DNA of 64,000 bases. Source: Erigeron canadensis. Taxonomy: Eukaryota > Streptophyta > Magnoliopsida > Asterales > Asteraceae. Positions 1-10,600 of this stretch are shown in pieces. The notes below the pieces were generated by a model. That model worked only from the letters and a program-made list of their open reading frames with translations. It ran no database searches and was not told the origin of the DNA. A program made the translations under genes and the position numbers. How positions within the stretch are numbered: position 1 is the first letter of the stretch; the number at the start of each line of letters is the position of its first letter. The stretch lies in contig NC_057768.1 in NCBI RefSeq assembly GCF_010389155.1, positions 43,007,633 to 43,071,632 on the forward strand, given 5' to 3'.

Positions 1-35
1 TGTATCCAAGCAATTGGTATAGATGATTAACTTAC

Positions 36-1183
36 GCTTTTGCAATACCAAGAAGGACCTTCATGCGAGCATCCCATGTAAGGACACCACATTCTTGAAA
101 GTCTCCATGGAGCCATTGTTCCAGGTTTCCATTGTCCACATATTCATAAACAAGCATCCTAAGTTATTCAATTAAAGATAAATTATAATTCAATAGCTTT
201 CACCTCCGATGAAACTCTAACGAGATATAAAAAATTGACGAACTAAGAACCCCAACTAAAATCCAAAGAACTTGCACAACAAAAGTTAAGAAAATTGCAA
301 CAAAATTAGAACGTGAATGTATTAATTTGATATAGAAATGTACCTCTGAGTTCCCTCTATACAATATCCTAGAAGTCGCACAAGATTCTTGTGACGGACG
401 TGTCCTATAGCTTCCACTTCAACTCTAAATTCTTTCTCTGCCTGTCCCCTACGCATGTAATCACAGAATATCATGATAACAGATTAATAAACCTCAATAT
501 TGCCATGCATTTATAGCCGAATATTATACTCACAAATTGTTAAGTAGTTTCTTCACTGCAACCTCAGTCCCATTGATCAATGTCCCCTTATACACAACCC
601 CATATCCACCCTCACCAACCACATTTTCACTGGAAAATCGTTTTGTTGCTTGCTCAAGGTCTCTCAAAGTAAACCAATGTCCCCAACCTAAATGTGAAGT
701 TTCAGGTAACCCAACAAATGGAGATGCCATTCCTCCACGACCCACTGAAGATTGCTTCCAGATAGTTCCAGAAGTTCCTTCCTCCCCTGATTGTTGTGAC
801 CTGTATCCTCTTTCATACATTGAACTACTCTGACTTGCATTATCAGCGTCACCTCCCGATTTACTAAGTCCAATCTGAAACAGCATCTTTCCAGAACTCT
901 TACCACTGGCTTCATCTGTAACAGTTGTTGATGGCTGTCCTCGATTATTATCATTGTAAGGACCTCCAACACTATCAACTCTAATATCTTTAGGCACATT
1001 TGGTATTTGGGAAATCGGATATCTATCTCTTCTTTGAGACTTCCTTTGGCACACAACCCACATTGATAAAAGACATAAAAACACACAAATAAACACACCA
1101 ACACCTAAGCAGATCAAAACCCATACTTTAATCCCCATAAAGGAAGTCTTTTTCGATAAGCCTGAATCTAAACTCCCCGACAT
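36..1183 (-). CDS. Receptor-like protein kinase, 5' part (exons 1-3), truncated by window edge
   Basis: This is a membrane-anchored serine/threonine receptor-like kinase with a short extracellular stub, expected at the plasma membrane. Exon 1 (1183-534) starts at ATG with [12 protein letters not shown]. The open frame reaches further upstream, but only through a TTG, and relatives start MSG. A hydrophobic segment covers about residues 19-42 ([20 protein letters not shown]), followed by basic residues and a Ser-rich juxtamembrane stretch. The kinase domain opens with [11 protein letters not shown] (P-loop) and the VAVKK lysine. Exon 2 (448-344) encodes [20 protein letters not shown], and exon 3 (158-36) encodes [18 protein letters not shown]. 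Junctions are GT/AG and keep frame. The catalytic loop and the rest of the domain lie beyond base 1. It resembles the Arabidopsis At2g42960/At5g18500 kinase group from memory of the family; the ligand is unknown. Confidence 0.9.
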
Positions 1184-1310
1184 TTCGAATGACAATCATA
1201 AATTACAAAATTATCCTCTCCATGGCTTCAGCTAATCCATCTCCTACAAAAATTCCCCCAAAAAACAAAAAACACTTGAAATGTCAACAACAATTGCAGG
1301 GCTTAAAAAA

Positions 1311-1880
1311 CTTCAAGGTTTTGTAATGCAATTAATCCAAATTATTTTGATAACTAACTTGATAACATAGATGCTAAATAACTAAATACCCGCATCAAAG
1401 TTCATTGCTTTACTACAAAAAAATTCAAACTTGATTAAATCTAATATGGGATAATTAGATTTTCTCTAAATGCAATATTAATATAAATTACAAAGCTCCA
1501 GATTTTGCAATGCAATTAACCTAAGTTATTCTTATAACTAAATTTAATAATATAGATGCTAAAAAACTATACACCCACATCAAATTTCATTGCCTTATAA
1601 CATAAAAATGCAAACTTTGATACAATCCAAGAAAATATGACACAATTAGACTATATTAACGCCAAAATAAATGTAAATTACACACTTCAAGATTTTGTAA
1701 TGTAATTAAGCCAAATTACTTCAATAACTAATTTTACAATAAGAAAAAAAAAAGGAGAGCAAAGAATCAAATACCCATATCAAAGTTCACTGCTTTATTA
1801 CATCATAATGCAAACTTGATACAATCCAAGATAATATGACATAATAAAATTACACTAATGCAATTATAAATGTAAATCTT
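1311..1880. repeat. Tandem repeat, three diverged copies of about 187 bp
   Basis: Three copies begin at about 1311, 1495 and 1685, each opening with a variant of CTTCAAGATTTTGTAATGCA and continuing through a shared block with CATCAAAGTTCATTGC and CAAACTTGATACAATCC. Spacing is 184 and 190 bp. The copies have diverged by substitutions and small indels, so the array is old. It lies 0.1-0.7 kb upstream of the kinase start codon, probably in its promoter or 5' leader. No coding potential is seen. Confidence 0.75.
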
Positions 1881-3947
1881 GGAATAAACTAAATGCATTT
1901 GAGAAGATTAAGTAGTGATCTATAGAAAGAAAATAATGTGAGGAAAGACTTACTGCAGATGAGATTAAATCTAATATGTAAATCAAGTTATTGTTGAATG
2001 AGAAAAAATAAAAATTAAAAAAATGTGTATGGATATAGGAAAGTGTAAGTATAGATTAATGGAAGTAGTGCACGCAAAGCCACCGAAAGACAAAGAAAAA
2101 TCTGATGAGAAACAAAAAGTGAGTTTGGAAGTGTGAGTGTGTGTGTGTGTGTGAGTGTGGGCCAGGAACTTTCAGAAAATATAGAGAAAATATATACAGT
2201 GTAATCTAGACAACAGTGCACACTAGTACACCACAACAAAGGAAAAGAAAAAAGGAAGAAAAAAAGCCCTGGAAATAGGGTGTTTGGTATTAAATGTAGT
2301 TCTGCTTTAATTTAATTAGCTTGATTTTATAATTTAATGGTATAATGAATTCAAACTAAAATGGTTAATAATGGTTGACATTTGTTACTTTTGTATGATG
2401 GTCATCCTAATAAATACTTTTTCATTCCGTAAAATGCTCTCTCCGATATTTTAATTGTCCAGATTTAATTTATCAGGTCTTATGTCTTCAATTTTAATCG
2501 TAAATGTTTTTGTTTGTATTTTATAAGCAAGTACCCACACGTTGCGGTAGTGAGATAGTGAGGGTGATAGGTCATAGGAGATGATATGTCATAGTCAAAT
2601 GTATTAGTCGTACGGGCTCCGCCCTCGGATTTAAAAATTCGTCGAAAGTATATCGAATAACATCTCTAATGAAAGAGCATGAAATTTTAAGAACACGCAT
2701 ATAATTTTTATAATTTATCGATGTACGGTTTTTGAAATAAAAGATTTTGAAAAAATTAGAGGTATAAAATGATTTATATAAGAGAGAGAAAGTTGTAGGC
2801 ATTAATGTATGGTATATCATGCATTTTCATGTGTACATTGTTGAAATTGAATATTGAAAGTTAAAAAGTGAATTTGTTTTATAGTATAGAAGACATAGAT
2901 ATGAATGATATGAGTTTTAAATATAGTTTTCATTAATATAAATTTCATCAACTAACATATAACACAAAAATACGGTCACAGTTAAAAGAAACTCATTTAA
3001 AATTGGACGGAATTAGTGGATAATAATGTCGAAACTCAAAACTCTAAAGTCGTTTGAAAGATTAAATCACTGGGTTAAGACTAATCCAAAAATTCGGGCC
3101 TAACTTGGTAACTTATAATGAAAATGGTTTGAAGTGTTCTAAAACTTTATTCATGGAATTTTTGTTCTTTGGCATTTTGTATGTTTTACTACTTTTGTAC
3201 ATTGGTGACATGCATAGCCTCTAACTTTCAATTTGAATAATAAAATTTTAAATGATGTTAAATAAAAAGTATAAATAAAAACGTTTAATTTTTAGGAAAA
3301 ATATAATTATACATCAATTCTAAATTATACATACATAAACACTTTTTGAATACCATGTATAAGTTTTTCCATGTAAGGCTCGAATCGTAATTATTAATCA
3401 GTGTTACCTAAACATCCATATTTAACACAAGCTTGTATAATTTTGTACGTGCCGTGTATTTTGTGTGAAATGATAAACGAGTATCACTTTTTATACAATA
3501 TTAAATAGATATTTAAATAGTTTATTATGTTTGTTGAATGTCATACATACTTTTTTTTCTTTGTTATTTTTCATAAAGCCCATTTTGAGATGAGTTACAA
3601 GAGGACTTTCAATTTTTATTTTTTAAATAAATGAGAATTCTAACAAATGAATAGACACCCATATTTTCGAATGTGTATTTACACCAATAACTGACTAGTC
3701 TTTAGTTGTGTAAGTTGTACGTATTCTGTTTCTTACATGACTTCGATAAAAGAAATCTATCCAATAACAAAAATAAAAATAAAGGTTTTCGTGGAATTAA
3801 ATGATATATGGCTACAGATATCACAACTTAATTTTGTAATTTTATACTTTATGAGTTTACGTTACAGATCATTCTTAGCTATCCTAAAATGTGTTTATCT
3901 AAAAAATATTAGATTCAAATATCAAGACCGTTTAACTAGGTCCATCA

Positions 3948-4251
3948 AAACTGTTTCCACTTGGTTGTGGTTTTATGCACTAAAATAAATTTTAGAGTAA
4001 ATTACATAAAATTTATGATCTACTACTTATTTTTTTTACTATCCATATGTTGTTGGAAATATTTGCATAAACCATTTTTATAGAGGTAAACTAATAACAT
4101 AAACTGTCTCCACTTGGTTGTGGTTTTATGCACGGTACAAAAATAAATTTTAGAGTAAATTACATAAATTTACGATCTACTACTTATTTTTTTCACTATC
4201 CATATGTTGTTGGAAATATTTGCACAAACCATTTTTATAGAAGTAAACTAA
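3948..4251. repeat. Tandem duplication, two units of about 153 bp
   Basis: Unit 1 starts at 3948 (AAACTGTTTCCACTTGG) and unit 2 at 4101 (AAACTGTCTCCACTTGG). Both continue through GGTTTTATGCAC, AGAGTAAATTACATAAA and CCATATGTTGTTGGAAATA to GTAAACTAA. Unit 2 is interrupted at its end by the MITE at 4252. Its last bases (TAACATAAA) resume after the element, while unit 1 is uninterrupted. Confidence 0.8.
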
Positions 4252-4520
4252 GAGTATTCACAATGATAAAAAGTCTTTAAAAGCTTTTTTATTCTGACAC
4301 CTCATTATCCATTAACATAAACCTATTAAAAAGCTATTATTCCCAATGGAAAAGCTTTTTATGATTAAAATCATATGTATTTGGAAAAAAGCTTTTTGGC
4401 AAAAGGTTGAGAAAACCCAACTTATTCATCAAATAACCCTTTCAACCCAATGACATCAATCTATTGTAAAGACTTTTTTTTTCAAAAAAAACTTTTCATT
4501 AAACATCGTTGGAGATGCCC
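4252..4520. mobile_element. Tourist-like MITE with TAA target duplication
   Basis: The element starts GAGTATTCACAATGAT and ends ATCGTTGGAGATGCCC, which read as imperfect inverted repeats of each other. It is flanked by TAA on both sides (4249-4251 and 4521-4523). The size (269 bp), non-coding content and three-base TWA duplication fit PIF/Harbinger-derived MITEs. The neighbouring tandem unit at 4086-4100 preserves the uninterrupted target, which confirms the borders. Confidence 0.8.
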
Positions 4521-5142
4521 TAATAACATAAAGTGTACCCCATCCAACTTAAATGATTAAACTATCCTTGTTTCCATACTTTACGAGTTTACGGTTTACA
4601 CTATCAGACAAGGGATGGATAGTGAATCAAATAAAAGACCACAGTGACGCTTGATGTACACGACTTTTATGTCATTTAAAGTGCATGAGGGACGGGGTAT
4701 GTCATTAGTTTGCTCCTACAGGGACGGCATATGAAAACATTCCCAATGAGAGAGAGTAGATAGTAAAAAATACAAAGACCATAGGGGGAGGTTAATGCAA
4801 CTTTTAATCACAGGTTGACCCGGCCCAATCGAACCCTTTATAACTCGACCCATTTCCATCGGGTACAAAAACTTACCCGACCCGAGAAAGTACTAGTTTC
4901 ATTCGAAAAAGACAATATTGCTGAATTGTCCCACCACCACTCCCACTCCCACATAGGCAAATCTAATACGAGTAAAAACTTGAAAGATCATCTAATCTAA
5001 TCTAGTTGGCATGAATTACAACCATTACACCCTTATCCAAACCCCTATCAATCTCATCTTCTATCCATCCATATTTCCAACCAATCCTTTCTCTTAATTT
5101 CCTTACCTTTCTTTTGCCTTCCCTCGATCATTTCTCCACTCA

Positions 5143-5160
5143 CACACACACACACACACA
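5143..5160 (+). repeat. CA microsatellite in the psbP 5' leader
   Basis: About nine CA repeats end nine bases before the psbP start codon, so they lie in the probable 5' untranslated leader. Confidence 0.8.
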
Positions 5161-5169
5161 CTGTGCAAA

Positions 5170-6530
5170 ATGGCAGCCACTTCATGTTTCCATGCACTCT
5201 CAGCAACCCCAGCCAGATCATCAGCAAACTCGCCTAAACCCATAATCAAACCCAACCAACTCATTGTTCGTTGCACCCAACAGAAACGTGAAGATGTTGC
5301 GTCCACCGATGCTTCCATATCCCGTAGGCTGGCTTTAACTGTTCTCATTGGTGCTGCAGCCGTTGGTACTAAAGTTTCTCCGGCTGATGCTGCTTATGGT
5401 GAAGCTGGTACGTTTCTTTTCTCCTTTTTTTTTTTTTTCTTCCAACGGTCAAACTAGCTAATACTGTACTAATTTGTTATGTACGACTAAAAATAGATTA
5501 TATATTATAATGTACTAATACCGATCAGGGTGGGGTTAGTTCAATAATAAGATAATAATATAGGTGAATTAATTGTATTTTGATGAATGGATGTATGAAC
5601 TGTAGCAAATGTGTTTGGGAAGCAAAAGTCAACGGAATTCTCGCAGTATGATGGTCCAGGATTCAAGCTGTCGATACCAGCCAAGTGGAACCCCAGCAAA
5701 GAGGTGGAGTTCCCTGGTCAGGTGCTTAGATACGAAGACAACTTTGACACCACCAGCAACCTTTCCGTTATGGTTACCCCTACCGATAAGAAATCCATCA
5801 CCGACTTTGGTGCCCCCGAGGATTTCCTCTCCAAGGTTATAACTACAAGTTATATGATAATTTATTTATTTTGTTTAAAAAATTGTGACTAATTAATTAT
5901 ACACATTGAACCTGTTAGGCACATTTTCAATTAGCTAGCTAGGCACATATATATACTACTACTAGGCGTGCAACATGCACCTATTTTCACTAATTTCAAA
6001 TTAGACGGTGGTTATTGACTAGCTAGATCTTAAATTAAATCGAAGTGTATATATATATGGAAATGAGATTTATTAAACATTGCGTTGCGGCATCGTTGTA
6101 CAGGTCGATTACTTGCTTGGGAAGCAAGCTTACTTTGGAAAGACCGCATCAGAGGTAACCAATACTATTACTTGTTTAGGCAGGCAGGCATTTCAGTACT
6201 TTTAATTATGCCTTGTATTGTTTGATTGAACTGATGTATTTGTTACACAATGTGTATATGTATGTATAGGGAGGATTTGAACAAGATGCGGTAGCAACAG
6301 CAAACATATTGGAGGTTTCAACACCGGTGGTTGGTGGGAAACAATACTACTATGTGTCAGTGTTAACAAGGACTGCTGATGGAGACGAAGGCGGCAAGCA
6401 TCAACTGATCAGCGCGACCGTTTCTGATGGAAAACTTTACATCTGCAAGGCCCAAGCAGGCGACAAGAGATGGTTTAAGGGAGCAAAGAAATTTGTTGAG
6501 GGAACAACATCTTCATTCAGTGTAGCTTAA
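5170..6530 (+). CDS. psbP: Oxygen-evolving enhancer protein 2 (PsbP, 23 kDa), chloroplast
   Basis: PsbP is the lumenal extrinsic subunit that stabilises calcium and chloride binding at the manganese cluster of photosystem II. Four exons: 5170-5407, 5606-5835, 6104-6154 and 6270-6530, giving 259 residues, the normal length for the precursor. Residues 1-60 form a Ser/Ala-rich stromal transit peptide. A lumenal signal follows with a twin arginine ([11 protein letters not shown]) and an ADA cleavage site before AYGEA, as expected for Tat-dependent import. The mature part carries [30 protein letters not shown] and the C-terminal [16 protein letters not shown]. The start ATG follows a CA-rich leader. 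No disabling change is seen, so the gene looks functional. Light-regulated expression is expected for the family, but I did not identify a defined light element. Confidence 0.96.
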
Positions 6531-7680
6531 TCAAATTTTATGAGCTTTGTGTAATTACTACTAGTACGTATAATTAATCGCCACGCTCAACATCGAGTAT
6601 GGTGTTTCCTACGTATTCATCATCCATCAGAGACGACGTTTGTGTTTTTGATTGATCTCAAGTGATTGTGGATATAAATTGTCTTAAGATTGATCAATAT
6701 AAGGTTTCACCCCCCCTTTTGCATAATTAAGTCACTTTGATTACAATGTTTGACTTAATATTATACTTCTATATATGTGATTTTGATGTAATAATCAATT
6801 TGAAAACTTATACTCGTATATAAAAACTTCACAACTTTGTCTTTTCAAGATGATAATGTGTTGTCTCAATGTTGTAATAAACATTTTTAGCTTGTTCAGT
6901 GAGGATTGTAGGTGGTCGTGTATAGTTGCTAACCTTCCACTTGTTTTACTTGTAGAGTCAAAATTATATAAATGATGAATTTCATCGACCATAAAATACA
7001 TATGTTATTTACCTAAGTAGGGATGTTGAATTACTATGTGGGGGACGCTGAATATGTAGGAAGGAGTAAGAAGTATTAACGATTATTTTGCATTTCTAAA
7101 GTTTAAGTGATTTAACAACCATTTGATAGTTTTTGTACAGATACATTTAGGACGATGACCTATACATCACTTAATTGTTATAGGTAAAACACTAATTAAA
7201 AAACACTATGGGTATCCCAACCACACTTTTTGGTATCCCAACCAAAAAGTGTGGGCCTCGTGTCTATAATGGTATATATGATAGAGTAAAAAACGGGCCT
7301 CTGTCATTAATAATCTGGTCGGGTTACCAAAATCATGGTCGGATACCATAAGCCTTAAAAAAATTGTGTTTTAATGGGTTGTGCTAAATATGTTGGGTAG
7401 TGTACCACTAAAAGTATACGGTATACGGAACACCATTATCAATACTTCAAACGGATATCTTGAACGAGTTGTACTTGGAATATAGTTAGATGGAGTAGTA
7501 TTTTTACAAAGTTATGGTACGTACATAATCGGTCTTGGTTAGACCGTGGACATCTTAGTCGACTCGTTAAAAAAAGAACACGTTGTTTTCAACGCCATCC
7601 ATTTCCAAACCTTCCCTTTTTCACTCGAGTGAACACTATCACCGGAAACACACTCATCCGACCCACACTACTAAACCAAT
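6531..7680. other. Intergenic region between psbP and the plastid protein gene
   Basis: The interval holds the psbP 3' untranslated region (AT-rich, with AATATAAGG and several AATAAT-like signals within 200 bp) and the promoter of the next gene in the same orientation. A perfect 13-bp hairpin lies at 7221-7254. No other gene is supported. Confidence 0.6.
7221..7254. repeat. Perfect 13-bp inverted repeat (hairpin)
   Basis: CCACACTTTTTGG (7221-7233) and its exact complement CCAAAAAGTGTGG (7242-7254) flank an eight-base loop. The GGTATCCCAACC motif occurs twice around it. It may be the remnant of a small inverted-repeat element. No function is evident. Confidence 0.6.
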
Positions 7681-10600
7681 ATGTCAATATATCACAACAT
7701 CCATATAACCACCACCAACCGCCATCATCCACCACTCACCACCACCACAAAAACACCTCATTTAACCTTCACATCCTTCAATCCCCTCTTGCTTTCAACA
7801 ACAACCAACCGCCGTAACCGCTCAATTCTAACCGTCTCCGCCGCCGCCGCGAAGAACAGCAATACAAACCCTAAACAATCAAATAACAATAAACAAAACG
7901 AAATCGAAGAAGAAGAAATAGAAGAGGATTTACCATGGATACAAGAGAAAGCATTAGATATAGTTGAATTCAGTGGCTCCGTAACACAAGCTTTACCTGG
8001 TCCACGCGTCGGCCAATCTTCGCTTCCCTGGATTCTCGCTGTTCCGTTGGCGTATGTCGGTGTTTCCTTCGTGCTCGCAGTTGTTAAAACTGTTCGCAAG
8101 TTTACTTCTCCTAAACAAGCTCGCCGTAACCGGGTCCATATTTCTATCTCTTCTGTATCTTTATATATATATATATATATATATATAATAAATTGTGTAT
8201 GCATATGTTTATTGCTTACTTTAGGTTAAGCACGAGCTCGTTTTTTATTAGGTTTTGTTCCTAACTGCATAGTGAACTATAGTTGAACTTATTTCAACTA
8301 GGAGCGAGTTTTTTGTACGGATAGGAACAAAATTCAACCCAATGGTGCAACTAGGAACTTTACTCAAAACTTTTGCAAAACAAGGAAGTTCGGTGTCTTA
8401 GAACTTGGCCACTTACATTGAAGTCCGGTGTTGTAGACACCGAACTTGTCCAATATATTTGTAAATCTGAAATTGAAGTTCAAGGACCACCAACAGATTT
8501 ACTCCACGTGGGCAAGTTCGGCGTCTACAACACCGGACTTCAATGTACGTGGCCAAGTTCGGTGTCTTAGACACCGGACTTCCTAGTTTTACAAATATAT
8601 AGGTCTTGTTCCTAGTTACACCAACAGAGGGAGTTTTTGTCCCATCCATACAAATTTTTCACTAGGAGCAGATGATGAGACACAGTTTTGTCCCAAGTTA
8701 GGAGTGGATTATTAAGGGGGGTTCATCCCAGACATGCGTGGTTCGTGCTCCGCATAATGCCCAATTGGATGTCACTGTGGTGTCTCGAATGCTAACTACT
8801 AATTCATAGTTCAAAAAAAAAAAGAAGAGATAATTGGGAATTTGGGACAGCCACTCAATTTATTTGAGGATTTAACCTAACCCTCATTTCAATTGCGTAT
8901 AGGGAGTAAGGTATAATGGTGTACAAAACCAAGGTCAGATTTTGAGACACAAAGTCAGTGTCCTTGGCCTTGCAAAAGGTAGGAAACTTGGGTGTGTGAT
9001 AGAGTCACAAAACCTTGAAGCCTTGGTGGAAAACGGTTGCTTCTAAATGTTTGGATCATGATAATGGGAAGTAGATTAGAGTTGTTTCGATAATCTTTTG
9101 TTTTTGATTAAATTGACTAATGCCAAATCATACACTTGGTTTACCCATTGAGTTCAGACTTCCCTGAAATACAAAATTCCCTTGTTGCATAAATTTTCCT
9201 TCTAGACTTGTTCACTATCATTATTACGTTCTTACAAATTTTTGAAGTTAAAAGGCAATAATACGTGAACAACAAAAGTGATTTGCATCTGACAGACAAG
9301 TCTACTATGTATCACTTTCCCTGATTATTACCCTAACATCCTTTTTTAAAATTCATCCAAGTTTTGGAGATGACAGCGATTTCCTATTATTTAAGTCTTG
9401 TTGTTTTTTTTTTATGAATTATCTAAATGGTATATGACGTACATAGCTAACACTTTAAACTTTGTTATGTTGAAGGGTTCTTTAATTGTATACTACATGC
9501 GTTTCTCACTCATGATTTTTACTGAATTGACCAAGGAGTCTTGTTCAGGAATCAAAATAGACCACAACCGCATTTGCTATAAAATTTAAAAGCAGATGAC
9601 TTCATTGTGCAATTAATTTTTCTAGCTGGCAAATCAGAGACGACCACCAGCTGAAACTATGATACTTGCTTGTACAATTTGTCTGCTCACTTATATATGT
9701 TTACTATTGTTATTATTAAAATTAAGTCTTAACCATGTAATTTTTCATTCTTTTTCTATGCTCCCTAAAATAATTGAATAATCTGATGCATTATTATACG
9801 ACTAACGGGAGGTGTGTTTTCAGGTTAACAAAAATGCAGCACTATGCAGATCCATAGATGATTTACTTGAGAAAGAGGGGAATGGAGTACAACACGAAGC
9901 TTTGAAGCATTTGATGCAGAAGGTGATATACATATAACCCTTCACTTGACATTAAGAAACACTTTTGTCTTTGTCATGATATACGTCCTTACCTGTCTTT
10001 CTTTTTTCCTTTTTTTGGTTTCATTTTTAGTTTCCACATCGCCTAAAACTAAACCACTGTGGCACTGCCTATAAATTTTTATCCGAAATCGTGCAAACAC
10101 TTTCAATAATGGAAGGACAATTTCCTCTCTTTTTTTTCGTCAAGGATGGTGGTTGGTTTGTGGATTGGTTTTAATATGACAAATTATCGTGTACTGTTGG
10201 ATTTGTTTATTTTTTCTTCTTTTCATATGATTATCCATCAACATATGTGTTAAATGGTTTGTAAGTATGGACTATATGGACCATAGTAGTTCTGTTTTTT
10301 TACCAACTAGCTTTTGGAATTTTTATTTTTATTTAATCACTTTTCAATTTCATAGTTTCTGGTCCCTGTGTGCTTTTGTAGTGTCTTTATTAATTGATTT
10401 TTGTATGCTAAACCATTGAAACCCGGTGAGGTATTATGATTGGAGTATAAATAGGAGTACATTAAAACTAATGGCTAATGCTAGAAACCCTAAACCACAA
10501 ACGGGCTGGGCGGACCATACTAATATAATCTAATCCAATCATTTGATACTGTAACAAGGAGTATTCGATACCAATATAATTTCATATGCAGACAGGCTTC

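Larger units (their letters stand above)
1184..5169. other. Intergenic region between the kinase and psbP
   Basis: The two genes are divergent, so this interval holds both promoters. It contains a three-copy tandem repeat just upstream of the kinase, a GT microsatellite (about 2137-2152), a tandem duplication at 3948-4251 and a MITE at 4252-4520. Around 2525-2570 a stretch with TACCCACACGTTGCGG resembles, in reverse, the 3' ends of the short Helitrons elsewhere in the window, but no clear CTRR terminus remains. No further gene was recognised; short ORFs here are AT-rich and unconserved in look. Confidence 0.6.

Noticed and set aside
1183..1195. Longer start for the receptor kinase
   Set aside because: The upstream extension begins with TTG; the first ATG at 1183 matches the family start.
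5103..5348. Minus-strand ORF over the psbP first exon
   Set aside because: Antisense shadow of the transit-peptide exon; its sequence depends on the CA microsatellite.
8373..8649. Overlapping ORFs on both strands in intron 1 of the plastid gene
   Set aside because: They translate the arms of the palindromic MITE and look alike for that reason only.
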